From contig NZ_CP019630.1 of NCBI RefSeq assembly GCF_001999245.1, positions 2,720,501 through 2,784,500 of the forward strand: a stretch of 64,000 nucleotides of DNA. Reading direction: 5' to 3'. The notes under the pieces are model-generated. The model was not told where the DNA came from. It saw nothing but the letters and a program-made list of their open reading frames with translations, and did not search any database. The DNA is from Roseibium algicola. Lineage in GTDB: Bacteria > Pseudomonadota > Alphaproteobacteria > Rhizobiales > Stappiaceae. Positions 18,712-29,482 of the stretch are shown here, piece after piece (the stretch's first letter is position 1; every line of letters starts with the position of its first letter). Both the position numbers and the translations under genes were made by a program.

Positions 18712-20328
18712 ATGGCCATTGTGTCCAAAGCCGTACCCGTTCCCGAGCTGGTTCCCGTCAAGCGCGCCCTTCTGTCCGTCTTTGACAAGACCGGTCTTGT
18801 CGAGTTTGCAAAAGCGCTGTCCGAGCGCGGTGTCGAGCTGGTCTCCACCGGCGGTTCCTACAAGGCGCTGAAGGAAGCCGGGCTTGCGGTTCTGGACATT
18901 TCGGAAGTCACGGGCTTTCCGGAAATCATGGACGGCCGCGTGAAGACGCTGCATCCGAAGGTGCACGGCGGTCTGCTGTCGATCCGTGATGATGCCGACC
19001 ACCAGCAGGCGATGAGCGAGCATGACATCGTCGGCATCGATCTCTTTTGCGGCAATCTCTATCCGTTCGAGGACGTTGTCGCCTCCGGCGCCGACTACGC
19101 AACCGGCATCGAGAACATCGACATTGGTGGACCGGCGATGACCCGTGCAGCCGCCAAGAACCATGCCTATGTTACCGTGGTCACCGACCCGGCCGACTAC
19201 GATGCAGTGATTTCCGAGCTTGATGCCAACGGCGGCAAGGCCCCGCTGGCTCTGCGCAAGAAGCTGGCGCAAAAGGCCTTTGCCCGCACGGCTGCCTATG
19301 ATGCCGCCGTCTCCAACTGGATGGCGGATCAGCTGGACGAAGCAACGCCCGCCCACCGTGCGGTTGGCGGTTCGCTTGCCGAAGTCATGCGCTACGGCGA
19401 AAACCCGCATCAGACGGCAGGTTTCTACACCACCGGTGAGCAGCGCCCGGGTGTTGCGACAGCCAGGCAGCTTCAGGGCAAGACCCTGTCCTACAACAAC
19501 ATCAACGACACCGATGCCGCGTTCGAGCTGGTGAGCGAGTTCGATCCGGCCCGCACCAGCGCAGTTGCCATCATCAAGCATGCCAACCCGTGCGGCGTGG
19601 CCGAAGGCGCAAGCCTGAAGGAAGCCTACGAGCTGGCCCTGCGCTGCGATCCGGTTTCGGCCTTCGGCGGCATCGTCGCCCTGAACCAGACGCTGGATGC
19701 CGCTGCGGCCGAGGAAATCGTCAAGATCTTCACGGAAGTGATCATCGCGCCGGATGCGGACGACGCGGCACGCGAAATCATCGCGGCGAAGAAGAACCTG
19801 CGCCTTCTGGTCACCGGCGGCCTCGCCGATGCACGCGCCAAGGGTCTCTTCGTCAAGTCCGTTGCCGGCGGCCTCCTGGTCCAGTCACGCGACAACGGTG
19901 TGGTCGATGACCTTGACCTCAAGGTCGTTACCAAGCGCGCGCCGAGCGAGCAGGAACTGGCCGATCTGAAATTCGCCTTCCGGGTCGCCAAACATGTGAA
20001 GTCCAATGCCATCGTCTACGCCAAGGACGGCGCCACCGTTGGTGTCGGGGCCGGTCAGATGAGCCGGGTGGATTCCGCACGTATCGCTGCCCGCAAGGCC
20101 CTGGACGCGACCGAGGCCGCCGGTCTTTCCGAACCGCTGACGAAGGGATGCGTGGTCGCCTCCGATGCGTTCTTCCCGTTTGCCGACGGTCTTCTGTCTG
20201 CCGCCGAAGCCGGAGCAACCGCCGTTATCCAGCCGGGTGGCTCGATGCGCGATGACGACGTGATTGCGGCAGCCGACGAAGCAGGCCTTGCCATGGTCAT
20301 GACCGGCATGCGTCATTTCCGGCACTGA
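18712..20328 (+). CDS. purH: Bifunctional AICAR transformylase/IMP cyclohydrolase PurH
   Basis: This 538-residue protein performs the last two steps of IMP synthesis. The N-terminal MGS-like cyclohydrolase ([48 protein letters not shown]) is followed by the transformylase: [18 protein letters not shown] [23 protein letters not shown] (catalytic Lys-His) and [18 protein letters not shown]. The ATG at 18712 begins the family-like region. An inverted repeat follows the stop. Confidence 0.97.
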   Translation: MAIVSKAVPVPELVPVKRALLSVFDKTGLVEFAKALSERGVELVSTGGSYKALKEAGLAVLDISEVTGFPEIMDGRVKTLHPKVHGGLLSIRDDADHQQAMSEHDIVGIDLFCGNLYPFEDVVASGADYATGIENIDIGGPAMTRAAAKNHAYVTVVTDPADYDAVISELDANGGKAPLALRKKLAQKAFARTAAYDAAVSNWMADQLDEATPAHRAVGGSLAEVMRYGENPHQTAGFYTTGEQRPGVATARQLQGKTLSYNNINDTDAAFELVSEFDPARTSAVAIIKHANPCGVAEGASLKEAYELALRCDPVSAFGGIVALNQTLDAAAAEEIVKIFTEVIIAPDADDAAREIIAAKKNLRLLVTGGLADARAKGLFVKSVAGGLLVQSRDNGVVDDLDLKVVTKRAPSEQELADLKFAFRVAKHVKSNAIVYAKDGATVGVGAGQMSRVDSARIAARKALDATEAAGLSEPLTKGCVVASDAFFPFADGLLSAAEAGATAVIQPGGSMRDDDVIAAADEAGLAMVMTGMRHFRH

Positions 20329-20350
20329 TTTCGGGTATTCGCCGATGAAT

Positions 20351-20384
20351 TGAAGTGCCGGTTTTCATTCGAACCGGCACTTCA
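20351..20384 (+). terminator. Inverted repeat after purH
   Basis: A 13-bp perfect stem (TGAAGTGCCGGTT / AACCGGCACTTCA) with an 8-base loop. There is no T-run behind it, so it is either a weak terminator or an mRNA-end stabilising stem. Confidence 0.55.
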
Positions 20385-20557
20385 TCTGAGCTTGCAAAAC
20401 ATTAGCAAGCTAACGATCCAAAATTACTGTCAAAAATGACAGGGGTCATTAAGAAAAACCCTCCCACTGAAGACCTTGTTAACGCCCAACGGGTAGTCTG
20501 CAGCAAGCTTTGGCAGGTATTCGCCTGCCGTTTTATTGCGATTCGCGGAGATTGCCG

Positions 20558-22669
20558 GTGTTTAGAAGAGCGAAGGTCACAACAAAGCTCATTGGGGCCA
20601 GTGCGGCGACCCTGACGGTTGCCCTTGTGGTCGGCATCAGTTTTATCGGATGGGAAGCGTCCCGCATTACGGGTGATCTTGCACGGTCCGAGGCCGAGAC
20701 AGTGGCACGCGAGCAGGCGCAATTCGTCCAGCGTGGTCTTGAAAACGGCCTGAAATCCGCACAGACGCTGGCAAGTTCCCTCGGCGGCATGAAGAAGGCC
20801 GGATCGGTCGACCGTGAAGCCTGGAACGCCGTCGTTGAAAACCTTACGCTCACCAACAAGGACCTTTCGGGCACCTGGGGCGTGGTTGCCGGAGACGAGC
20901 TCGACGGCAAGGATGCCGAGTTCAAGGGCGACGAGAAATGGGCCGAAGACGGCGAATGGCAGCCCTATTACTTCCGCAAGGCGGATGGGACGCTGGCCTA
21001 CCGGCCCATCGAGAAGATCGCCGTCGGTGATCTGAGTGCAACCAGCGACCTCTGGTTCAATGGTGCCTATGTGTCCGGCAAGGACTACATGACCGAACCC
21101 TACAGCTGGGAAGCCGATGGCAAGACCGTAACCGGTGTGTCGTTCTCCTCGCCGATCCGAGACGGGTCCAAGGTGATTGGTGCTGCCGGTGGCGACATCC
21201 TTCTGACACCGTTGTCCGAAGTGCTCGGCCAGCAACGGCCACTGGACACGGGATCGGTTCACCTCCTGTCGCAGAACGGCGTCTGGATTGCCCACGCCGA
21301 CCCTGCCGTTCTCGGCAAGCCATGGATGGAAGGCCAGTCCGAAGCCGACCTTGCCGTGCAGGACAAGCTTCTGGCGGCGGTCAAGAACGGCGAGCCATTT
21401 GCCTATGACGGATATTCCAACACGCTTGGCACGGAAGTGCACCGCATCGTCATGCCGGTGCATGTGACCGGTACCGATGCCAAGCTTGCCGTGGTGGTCA
21501 ACGTGCCGCTGGCGACCCTCAATGCGGCTTCGTCTTCGATCACGACCATGATCGTCGGCGTCGGTGTCGTGTTGCTCATCGTCGTGGCTCTTTCCATCTA
21601 TCTTGTCGGTAACACGATTGTTCGCCGTCCGCTGGAGCGCGCCGTGCGCAGCATCCAGGCGCTCATCGATCGCCGTTACGACGAGCCGATCCACGATACC
21701 GACCGCCAGGACGAAATCGGCGAGATCAGCAAGGCGCTGGAAGTCTTCCGCGACAAGGCCCGGCAGGCCGAGGCACTGGCCGCCGAGCAGGAAGAAGCGC
21801 AGCGTCAGCAGCTGGCGCGCGCAGGCCGGATCAGCGAGCTTTCGCAGGATTTCGACCGCCAAATCTCAGAGCTGACCCAGACGGTGATGCACCAGGTGCA
21901 GGACCTCAACGCGGCATCGATGACGCTGACGGCGGGCGCAGACGACACCAGCGAGAAGAGCACGGCAGTGGCTGCCGCTTCCGAGGAAGCGTCGTCGAAC
22001 GTGGAAACGGTTGCGTCCGCGGCTGAAGAACTGATGGCATCGGTCGGTGAAATTTCCCGCCAGATGACCCAGTCCACCGAGATTGCCTCCCACGCCGTGG
22101 AACAGGCCCAGTCGACGAACCGCAAGATCGAGGGGCTCGCGGAAGCTGCCAACCGGATCAGCGAAGTGGTCAAGCTGATCACCGACATTGCCGAACAGAC
22201 CAACCTGCTGGCGCTGAACGCCACCATCGAGGCGGCACGTGCCGGCGAAGCGGGCAAGGGCTTTGCCGTTGTTGCCGCCGAGGTGAAGGAGCTTGCCAAC
22301 CAGACCGCCAAGGCGACCGAGGAAATCTCCCTGCAGATCCAGTCGGTGCAGACGGAAACCGCCGGATCGGTCGATGCCATCAAGGGCATTTCCGAAACCA
22401 TCGAAAAGATGAACGAGATCTCCTCGTCCATCCAGGCTTCGGTCGAACAGCAGGGCCTTGCCACCGACGAGATCGCCCGCAACATCCAGGAAGCCTCCAA
22501 CGGCACCCAGGAAGTGGCGCAGAACATCGTCAAGGTGGCAGCCTCTGCCGACGACACCGGCAATGCCGCCCGCCAGGTCTCGGCCTCCGCCAACGTCCTG
22601 CAGACTGAAGCCGACCGGCTCAAGCAGGAAGTCGAAGGTTTCCTTGCCAGCGTTCGTCAGGTCGCCTGA
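20558..22669 (+). CDS. Methyl-accepting chemotaxis protein with periplasmic Cache-like sensor
   Basis: This 703-residue chemoreceptor has TM1 at about residues 10-30 ([20 protein letters not shown]). A large periplasmic double-Cache-like domain follows ([49 protein letters not shown]), then TM2 ([20 protein letters not shown]). A HAMP domain begins [13 protein letters not shown], and the cytoplasmic hairpin has the invariant tip ([20 protein letters not shown]). The ligand is unknown; Cache sensors often bind small metabolites. GTG 20558, with GCGGAG 7 bases upstream, fits better than the ORF start at 20510. It ends at a strong terminator, so it is monocistronic. Confidence 0.92.
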   Translation: MFRRAKVTTKLIGASAATLTVALVVGISFIGWEASRITGDLARSEAETVAREQAQFVQRGLENGLKSAQTLASSLGGMKKAGSVDREAWNAVVENLTLTNKDLSGTWGVVAGDELDGKDAEFKGDEKWAEDGEWQPYYFRKADGTLAYRPIEKIAVGDLSATSDLWFNGAYVSGKDYMTEPYSWEADGKTVTGVSFSSPIRDGSKVIGAAGGDILLTPLSEVLGQQRPLDTGSVHLLSQNGVWIAHADPAVLGKPWMEGQSEADLAVQDKLLAAVKNGEPFAYDGYSNTLGTEVHRIVMPVHVTGTDAKLAVVVNVPLATLNAASSSITTMIVGVGVVLLIVVALSIYLVGNTIVRRPLERAVRSIQALIDRRYDEPIHDTDRQDEIGEISKALEVFRDKARQAEALAAEQEEAQRQQLARAGRISELSQDFDRQISELTQTVMHQVQDLNAASMTLTAGADDTSEKSTAVAAASEEASSNVETVASAAEELMASVGEISRQMTQSTEIASHAVEQAQSTNRKIEGLAEAANRISEVVKLITDIAEQTNLLALNATIEAARAGEAGKGFAVVAAEVKELANQTAKATEEISLQIQSVQTETAGSVDAIKGISETIEKMNEISSSIQASVEQQGLATDEIARNIQEASNGTQEVAQNIVKVAASADDTGNAARQVSASANVLQTEADRLKQEVEGFLASVRQVA

Positions 22670-22698
22670 GGCGAGACTGGCAACATCTGAACATGAAG

Positions 22699-22724
22699 CG
22701 CGCCGGATTTTCCGGCGCGTTTTT
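22699..22724 (+). terminator. Rho-independent terminator after the chemoreceptor gene
   Basis: CGCGCCGGA / TCCGGCGCG, a 9-bp perfect stem with a TTT loop, followed by TTTTT. Confidence 0.9.
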
Positions 22725-22765
22725 GTTTGGGCAATGCCCGCACCCTTTCCTGGCAAAGGCGTCTG

Positions 22766-24136
22766 CTAGCGCTCCCGCACCCGCAACAACAACAGGAGGC
22801 CAACTCCGAAAAAGACCAGGATGACGGACATGCCGGCGGGTTGGCTGGCAGTCAGGGCGGTTACCACGCCGACGGTAAGCGGGGCCAGGAAGCTGGTGAC
22901 CTTTCCGGAGAGCGCCAGAAGGCCGAAATACTGGGTCACGTGCTGCGGCGGGGCTATGCGGACCAGTAGACTGCGGCAGGAGGCCTGCAACGGGCCGGAC
23001 ACCGCGCCGATGACACCGCCGAGTGCAATGAACACCTGTTCCGGCAGCGATGCGAAGAGAGCACCCTCGGGGGCAGCGGCGGTCTTGATGACAAAGAACA
23101 CCGTTGTCCGGTCGATGGAGATCATGCCGAGGCCGCAGATCATCAGAACGATGAGCGAGAAGACAATCACCGGCTTGGCCCCGAAACGATCATCCATTGG
23201 CCCGCCCAGCAGCAGGCCAAGTGTTCCGGTGATGGTCAGGATGATGCCGAAAGTACCGATCTCGATGGATCCCCAGCCAAGCTGGCCGGCGGCATAAATT
23301 CCGCCGAACGCGAAGAGGGCGACAAGACCATCCTTGAAGATCATGTTGGAGAGGAGAAACAGAAAGATATTCCTGTTGGTGCGTGCCTGGGCCAGGCTCA
23401 TGCGCAAGTTTGCAAGGCCGGCGCGGATGGCCGGACCGATCTTTGCCTGGTGCGGCACGTCCGGCACGAAGAGGAACATCGGCAACACGAAAACGAGATA
23501 CCAGAGCGCGGAGAACGGCCCGACGGCGCGATCGCCTTCCTGTGTCGCCGCATCAAGACCCAGAACCGGCTCGAAGCCCAGCAGGGTCTTGCCTGACTCG
23601 GGGCTGGCGGCGAAAAATCCGAGGGCGATCACCAGCGTGACCAGTCCACTGGCGTAGCCGAGTGCCCAGCCGAAACTGGACAGGCGTCCGATGCGTTCCG
23701 GCGGCACCAGCGAAGGCATCATGGCGTTGTTGAAGACGGTCGCGATTTCGATGGACAGTGTGCCGATGGCAAAGGCGATGAGCGCGATGGCGATGCCATT
23801 CGGGCTTCCCGGAGCGGCGTACCAGAATGCCCAGCAACAGATGACAAACGGCAACGAGAAGAGAAGGATCCAGCGTTTTCGCCGGCCTGTTGCGTCCGCG
23901 ATCGAGCCCAGTACCGGTGCTGCAAAGGCAATGCACAGTCCGGCGGCCGCAGTTGCGTATCCCCAAAGCGATTGGCCTTCGGCCGGGGTCGCGGCCAGTG
24001 TCGAGGCAAAGTAAGGCGCAAAGACGAATGTGGTGATCAGCGTGAAAAAGGGCTGTGCTGCCCAGTCGAACAGGGCCCAGGAGAGGACGGCGCGCCTGTC
24101 GGTAGATTGCAACGGGATGTCTGAAACGGTTGTCAT
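22766..24136 (-). CDS. MFS transporter, UMF1 (Atg22-like) family
   Basis: This 456-residue membrane protein has about 12 hydrophobic segments. The start region (RRAVLSWALFDWAAQPFFTLI) carries the SWALFDWA signature of UMF1/Atg22-like permeases. A MFS-style DATGRRKRW loop lies between helices 2 and 3, and GGPMDDRFGAKP marks the second half. Fungal Atg22 exports amino acids from vacuoles; the bacterial substrate is not known. The ATG at 24136 starts the real N-terminus; an in-frame upstream codon at 24190 gives no similarity. It converges with the chemoreceptor gene. Confidence 0.87.
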   Translation of the reverse strand: MTTVSDIPLQSTDRRAVLSWALFDWAAQPFFTLITTFVFAPYFASTLAATPAEGQSLWGYATAAAGLCIAFAAPVLGSIADATGRRKRWILLFSLPFVICCWAFWYAAPGSPNGIAIALIAFAIGTLSIEIATVFNNAMMPSLVPPERIGRLSSFGWALGYASGLVTLVIALGFFAASPESGKTLLGFEPVLGLDAATQEGDRAVGPFSALWYLVFVLPMFLFVPDVPHQAKIGPAIRAGLANLRMSLAQARTNRNIFLFLLSNMIFKDGLVALFAFGGIYAAGQLGWGSIEIGTFGIILTITGTLGLLLGGPMDDRFGAKPVIVFSLIVLMICGLGMISIDRTTVFFVIKTAAAPEGALFASLPEQVFIALGGVIGAVSGPLQASCRSLLVRIAPPQHVTQYFGLLALSGKVTSFLAPLTVGVVTALTASQPAGMSVILVFFGVGLLLLLRVRER

Positions 24137-24280
24137 GGAAAAGGGCAACTCGCTGCCTGGGGGATCAAGACCGGGACGAGCCCAACTCATTCATGCATAT
24201 CGCTTCCCGCTCCTGAAGCCCACAGGTGTTTGCGAATATCCGGTGTCTGTTGCAAAAGAGAGTTTCGGTTGGCGTATGCG

Positions 24281-24324
24281 GCCCATCCTTCGAGACGCCA
24301 CTTGCGCGGCTCCTCAGGATGAGG
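24281..24324. repeat. Half copy of the 106-bp palindromic repeat (family A)
   Basis: GCCCATCCTTCGAGAC at the left and TCCTCAGGATGAGG at the right match the right half of the complete copies at 40134-40239 and 63234-63341. The left half is missing. Confidence 0.75.
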
Positions 24325-24518
24325 GTGTGGGAAGGTGGGCCTCTCACCAGCCTGGCAACACATATCACCTCATCCCGGACGCAGCGCAGCGAAGATCCGG
24401 GATCGGTGAGCCAAAGACCATCTTGGGAAGGTACGCTTTGCCTTGGGTGCCGCTGGCTCTCCATTCCCCGCTCGCGCATAGCGTTGCCGGGGCGACGGCA
24501 ATACCGCTGAAAAGCCAA

Positions 24519-24541
24519 GGCCGGCAGCAGAACTGCCGGCC
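24519..24541 (-). terminator. Hairpin after the glutamate dehydrogenase gene
   Basis: GGCCGGCAG / CTGCCGGCC, 9-bp stem with a 5-base loop, read on the minus strand just after the stop at 24564. A GGCTTTTC stretch follows. Probable terminator with an imperfect T-run. Confidence 0.55.
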
Positions 24542-24563
24542 CCATAACGCGATTTCCGCCCGG

Positions 24564-27500
24564 TTACGCAGTGCCGCAAATTTCCGCGAGCAGGCTTGCC
24601 GCCACGGAGAATTTCGACACGCTGAGACCGCCATCAAGGATTTCGGAAACCGAGCGTTTGCGCCGGCCCACTTCCGCCTCGTGTTCCTCCAGCCAGCTTG
24701 TAAAACCGCCGGCGCGAACCGCCGCGATGGCCAGGGCGCGCTGCGCGGAGACCAGCATGGCCCGTGCCCGGTCGAGTGCGAGGCCGTCGTAGTAGTCCCG
24801 GACGTCGAGATCGTTGGCGAGCTCGAGCATCGCACCGAGCTGGAAATGGTGAGCAACTTCGAAATAGGCCCTTGCCGCCGTATCCAGATCAGCCCCGGTT
24901 TCTTCCGACACGATGACGATATCGGGAATGGCCCGCTCGGCCGGCAGCCAGGCAATCCGCCGGGCGAGACTTTCCGGAACACCCTGCTCCACGAAGGCTG
25001 CGGTGCGCTCCGCCAGAACCGCGGCGGGTTCTTCCGGCAAGACCGCTTCCAGGCGGTCGCGCAGCGCGGCGATACCGGCACGGAACCGCTCGACAACTGC
25101 AAACAGGCCCTTGTCGAAGGACACGTTGCGCTTGAACCAGACGACCCGTTCCAGAAGCAGCGACTGGATTTCCGAATAGAGCTCCAGCTGCAGAGCGCCG
25201 TCGATCTTCGTGTCGAGCTGGTCGATCTCCGTGTTGAGATCGGTCAGGTCGTAGCTGTTGCGCACGGCAACGAAGCCCTGAGCGATTTCGGTCGCGGTTG
25301 CGTCGGTCTGGTCACGCAGACGGGTGATGAAGGTAGCCCCGCCCCGGTTGATCATCGAGTTGGCCAGCATCGTGGCGATGATTTCACGCCGCAGGCGGTG
25401 GCCGCTGATCTCGTCCTTGTAGGTGTCGGCCATCTGGTCCGGGAAATAGCGGAACAGTTCGCGCGCCAGATAATCGTCGTCCGGAACCGAGCTTTCCAGC
25501 AGCGCGTCGTAAAGCGTGATCTTGGCATAGGCCAGCAGCACGCCCAGTTCGGCGCGGGTCAGCAGCAGCCCGGCCTTGCGCATCTCGTCGAGTGTTGCCT
25601 CGTCCGGCAGCTGTTCAACCACCCGGTCCAGAAGGCCTGCCTGTTCCAGCTGGCGCATCATGCGCACCTGGTAGCCGAAGTCTTCCATGCCGCGCAGTTC
25701 GGTCATGGAGATGGCCAGGGTCTGCAGGTAGTTGTTCCGCAACACGAGTTCGGCGACCTCGTCGGTCATTTCGGCCAGAAGTTCGTTGCGCTGCTCGATG
25801 GTCAGCTTGCCGGATTTCACCGCGGCGCCGAGGGCGATCTTGATGTTGACCTCCATGTCCGAGGAGTTCACCCCGGCGGAATTGTCGATCGCATCGGAGT
25901 TGCAGCGTCCACCCTTCTTGTTGAACTCGATACGGGCGAGCTGGGTCAGGCCGAGGTTGGCACCTTCGCCGATCACCTTTGCGCCGATTTCCGATGCGGT
26001 GATGCGGATCGGGTCATTGGCGCGATCGCCCACATCGGCGTCCGTCTCGGACTTGGCGCGAATATAAGTGCCGATACCGCCGAACCACAGCAGGTCGACT
26101 TCCATCTTCAAGATGGCGGTCATCACTTCCTGCGGCGTTGCGCTGCCCTTGTTCAGGTTGAGCAGGGACTGCATTTCCGGTGAAAGCGGAATGGACTTCA
26201 GCTGGCGCGAGAAGATGCCGCCACCCTTGGAAATCAGGTCGGTGTTGTAGTCCTTCCAGGACGAGCGGCCGAGGTCGAACATCCGCTTGCGCTCTTCCCA
26301 GGTCTTTGCCGGGTCCGGATCCGGATCAATGAAGATGTCGCGGTGATCGAAGGCGGCGATCAGTCTGGTTGCCTTCGACAGCAACATGCCGTTGCCGAAG
26401 ACGTCGCCGGACATGTCGCCGACACCGGCCGCCGTGAAGGGCTGGGTCTGGATATCCCGGTTCATCTCGCGGAAGTGCCGCTTGACCGCTTCCCAGGCGC
26501 CGCGTGCGGTGATGCCCATCTTCTTGTGATCGTAGCCGGCGGACCCGCCGGAGGCGAAGGCGTCGCCCAGCCAGAAGTGCCTTCCTTCCGAAATGCCGTT
26601 GGCCGTATCGGAGAAAGTGGCCGTGCCCTTGTCGGCTGCCACCACCAGATAGGGGTCGTCACCGTCATAGCGCTGCACGCGCTCCGGCGGCAGGATGTTG
26701 TCCTCGCCGAGGTTGTCGGTCACGTCCAGAAGGGCGTTGATGAAGATCTTGTAGCTTTCCGTGCCTTCCTTGAACCAGGCATCGCGATCGCTCATCGGCG
26801 GCAGGTTCTTGGGCACGAAACCACCCTTGGCACCGACCGGGACGATCACTGCGTTCTTCACCTGCTGTGCCTTCACCAGGCCGAGGACCTCGGTACGGAA
26901 GTCCTGCGGCCGGTCAGACCAGCGCAGGCCGCCACGGGCAACCATGCCGAAACGCAGGTGAACGCCTTCCACGCGGGGGCTGTAGACGAAGATTTCCCGG
27001 AACGGACGCGGTTGCGGCAGGTCGTCGATCTGGCGGCTGTCGATCTTGAAGGCAAAGGTCGGTTTGGGCTGCCCCTTCTTGTCGAGCTGGTAGAAGTTCG
27101 TGCGCAGGATCGATTCAATCGTGTTCTGGAACCGGCGCAGGATGCGGTCGTCGTCAAGGCTGGCGACGTCCTCCAGATCGGCGGTCAGTTCGCTTTCCAG
27201 CCGTTCCGTGCCGAGGTCCCTGTCTTTTTCGGTGACATCCGGGTTGAAGCGCAGGTGGAACAGTTCCACCAGTTTGGCCGCGATCTTCGGGTAGTTGTTG
27301 AGCGTGGACCACATATAGTCTTCGGAAAAGCGGATACCGGCCTGGCGCAGGTATCTCGACAGCGCGCGGATCACTGCCACGTCGCGCCAGGCAAGCTCCG
27401 CCGTCAGCACCAGGCGGTTATAGCCGTCGTCTTCCGCCAGCCCGGTCCAGACTGCCATGAACATGCTTTCCAGCCGGGGTTGCAGCTGATCGGAAAAGAC

Positions 27501-29375
27501 GATGTCTTCGCCGCTGCGCGATTCCAGCGTCATTTCGTGCAGGTAGGACAAGGGGGCATCGGCCGGCGTGACGCGGTAGGTCCGCTCGTTGATCACGCGG
27601 AAGCCCATGTTTTCCAGGAGCGGCACGCGCGCGGACAGCGGGATCGGCGAACCGCGGTGATAGACCTTCAGCGACAGGCGGCTGTCCCTGGTGCCTGCCT
27701 GGCGGTGGAACGTGATGGTGGTGTCGTTCTTGTCGGACAGGGTTTCCAGCTTGACGATGTCGAACAGCGCGGACTGGGCGTTGTAGACTTCCTTGTAGCC
27801 GCCATGAAACGAAAGCGCGTAGCGGTCGGCCAGCTTGCGGGCCTGCGAGGGTGCGAATTCGTCCTTGAGCGCGTCGCGCACGCTGTCGGACCAGGTGCGC
27901 ACCATGTCGGCAACGGCGGCCTCCAACTCTTCCTGCTGGGGCGTCGGCGTTTCCCCGCGATCGCGGCCGATGATGTAGTGAACCCGCGCCAGCGGACCTT
28001 CTGGATAGGTAACGTACCAGGCCGACACGCGTCCTTCATAGACCGAGGCCAGATAGGTGCCGACGTTCAGGCGAACTTCGGTGGAATAGCGGTCACGCGG
28101 GACGAAGACCAGAATGGAGACATAGCGGTCGAACTTGTCCGGGCGGGACAGCACGCGAATGCGCGGGCGCTCGTCCAGCTGCAGGATGGCGATGGAAAAG
28201 TCGAACAGGCGCTCCCGTTCGATCTGGAACAGCTCGTCACGCGGGAAAGCTTCCAGAACGTTGCGGAGGGCGCGACCGGAATGGCTTTCCGACCCGTAGC
28301 CGGCGCGGGCCAGAACGCTGGCAACCTTGCGGCGCAGGAACGGGATGGTGCTGGTCGGTTCGGTATAGGCGGTCGAGGCGAACAGGCCGACAATGCGCAG
28401 CTCGCCGTTCATGTTGCCTTCGTCGTCATAAAGCTTGGCGCCGACGTAATCCATGTGCACGCGCCGGTGCACGGTGCTTTTCACGTTGGCCTTGGCAATG
28501 ATCAGCGGTTCGGGTTTCTTCAGGAACTCGCGAATTTCCGGCGTGATCTGCACGAACTCCGTGCCGCGGCGGAGAACGCGCACATCCGGGTCGGACAAGA
28601 GGCCGAGACCCGTACCCTCATGGGGGGAAAGCTCGCCCTCCTCGACGCCGCCTTCGAACATGTATTCGCGCATGCCGAGGAAAATGAAGTTGTCGTTCTC
28701 CATCCACTCCAGGAAGTGGATTGCTTCCCACAACTCGTCGCTGCTGCCGGGAATTTGCGTGGTCTTGTAGGTGTCGATGGCCTCCGCCAGGCGTTCCTGC
28801 ATCGGCTTGAAGTCCGATACGACGGCGCGGACATCGGACAGAACCTTGTCGAGCCGCGCCTTGAGGGCTGCGCGGGCTTCGGGCGAATCAATCCGTGTCA
28901 CGTGGATATGGATGAGGCTTTCCTGCCGGTCGGTCCGCTTCGGTGGTTTCTTGCGGGCCGTGGCGCTTGTCAGTTTGCCGTTGTCATCCCGTTCCACGAT
29001 GAAGATCGGGTGCAGGACCAGATGCACTTCGATCTTGCTTTCCTGCAGCTCGTCCATGACGGAATCGACCAGGAAGGGCATGTTGTCGTTGACGATCTCG
29101 ATAATCGAGACGCCCTTGACCTTGCTGCCCTGGGCCTTGAACGCCGGATCGGCGATGCTGACACGATGCGTGCCGAGTTCGTGGTTCTGGAAATCCTGCC
29201 AGGCGTCCCGGGCAAAGCCGGTCAGCTCTTCCGCGGTGTAGGCCACGAGGTCTTCCGCTGCGCCCCGGTCATAAAAGGCGCGGGAAAACTCGGCGAGAGC
29301 CGGATCTTCCTGATTCAAGGTTGCTTGGACCGCGTCGATGAGTTTGAGTTTCTCGACGTCGTGTTTGTCCGGCAT
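24564..29375 (-). CDS. NAD-specific glutamate dehydrogenase, large (180-kDa class)
   Basis: At 1603 residues this matches the L_180 glutamate dehydrogenases of proteobacteria, which convert glutamate to 2-oxoglutarate and ammonia with NAD. A long N-terminal regulatory region with ACT-like elements comes first (IIEIVNDNMPFLVDSVMDEL). The catalytic core follows, with FGMVARGGLRWSDRPQDFRTE (substrate Lys context nearby), IVPVGAKGGFVPK and the RYDGDDPYLVVAADKGTATF segment. DAFASGGSAGYDHKKMGITA and VGDMSGDVFGNGML are typical core signatures. The C-terminal 500 residues are helical. The ATG at 29375 begins MPDKHDVEKLK. It diverges from the AhpD-like gene. Confidence 0.95.
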   Translation of the reverse strand: MPDKHDVEKLKLIDAVQATLNQEDPALAEFSRAFYDRGAAEDLVAYTAEELTGFARDAWQDFQNHELGTHRVSIADPAFKAQGSKVKGVSIIEIVNDNMPFLVDSVMDELQESKIEVHLVLHPIFIVERDDNGKLTSATARKKPPKRTDRQESLIHIHVTRIDSPEARAALKARLDKVLSDVRAVVSDFKPMQERLAEAIDTYKTTQIPGSSDELWEAIHFLEWMENDNFIFLGMREYMFEGGVEEGELSPHEGTGLGLLSDPDVRVLRRGTEFVQITPEIREFLKKPEPLIIAKANVKSTVHRRVHMDYVGAKLYDDEGNMNGELRIVGLFASTAYTEPTSTIPFLRRKVASVLARAGYGSESHSGRALRNVLEAFPRDELFQIERERLFDFSIAILQLDERPRIRVLSRPDKFDRYVSILVFVPRDRYSTEVRLNVGTYLASVYEGRVSAWYVTYPEGPLARVHYIIGRDRGETPTPQQEELEAAVADMVRTWSDSVRDALKDEFAPSQARKLADRYALSFHGGYKEVYNAQSALFDIVKLETLSDKNDTTITFHRQAGTRDSRLSLKVYHRGSPIPLSARVPLLENMGFRVINERTYRVTPADAPLSYLHEMTLESRSGEDIVFSDQLQPRLESMFMAVWTGLAEDDGYNRLVLTAELAWRDVAVIRALSRYLRQAGIRFSEDYMWSTLNNYPKIAAKLVELFHLRFNPDVTEKDRDLGTERLESELTADLEDVASLDDDRILRRFQNTIESILRTNFYQLDKKGQPKPTFAFKIDSRQIDDLPQPRPFREIFVYSPRVEGVHLRFGMVARGGLRWSDRPQDFRTEVLGLVKAQQVKNAVIVPVGAKGGFVPKNLPPMSDRDAWFKEGTESYKIFINALLDVTDNLGEDNILPPERVQRYDGDDPYLVVAADKGTATFSDTANGISEGRHFWLGDAFASGGSAGYDHKKMGITARGAWEAVKRHFREMNRDIQTQPFTAAGVGDMSGDVFGNGMLLSKATRLIAAFDHRDIFIDPDPDPAKTWEERKRMFDLGRSSWKDYNTDLISKGGGIFSRQLKSIPLSPEMQSLLNLNKGSATPQEVMTAILKMEVDLLWFGGIGTYIRAKSETDADVGDRANDPIRITASEIGAKVIGEGANLGLTQLARIEFNKKGGRCNSDAIDNSAGVNSSDMEVNIKIALGAAVKSGKLTIEQRNELLAEMTDEVAELVLRNNYLQTLAISMTELRGMEDFGYQVRMMRQLEQAGLLDRVVEQLPDEATLDEMRKAGLLLTRAELGVLLAYAKITLYDALLESSVPDDDYLARELFRYFPDQMADTYKDEISGHRLRREIIATMLANSMINRGGATFITRLRDQTDATATEIAQGFVAVRNSYDLTDLNTEIDQLDTKIDGALQLELYSEIQSLLLERVVWFKRNVSFDKGLFAVVERFRAGIAALRDRLEAVLPEEPAAVLAERTAAFVEQGVPESLARRIAWLPAERAIPDIVIVSEETGADLDTAARAYFEVAHHFQLGAMLELANDLDVRDYYDGLALDRARAMLVSAQRALAIAAVRAGGFTSWLEEHEAEVGRRKRSVSEILDGGLSVSKFSVAASLLAEICGTA

Positions 29376-29482
29376 TTTCCATCCCCTTAGGCGATCGTAT
29401 GGTTTGGCTCTGTCGCTCGCTCGTTCTAAGACTTAAGTTCATATTTCAGCGACATAAACGGTTTCATGACGGGAGGAGCAAA

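Larger units (their letters stand above)
24137..24563. other. Intergenic region with REP-like remnants
   Basis: About 430 bases between the MFS gene and the end of the glutamate dehydrogenase gene. It holds a half-copy of the 106-bp palindromic element (24281-24324), a second REP-like stretch (ATCCCGGACG... GATCCGGGAT) near 24372-24398, and a GC hairpin at 24519-24541. No gene is supported. Confidence 0.6.

Noticed and set aside
26343..29390. A 1015-codon open frame on the plus strand
   Set aside because: It lies wholly antisense to the glutamate dehydrogenase gene and is a by-product of high GC codon use; the minus-strand product has clear family motifs.
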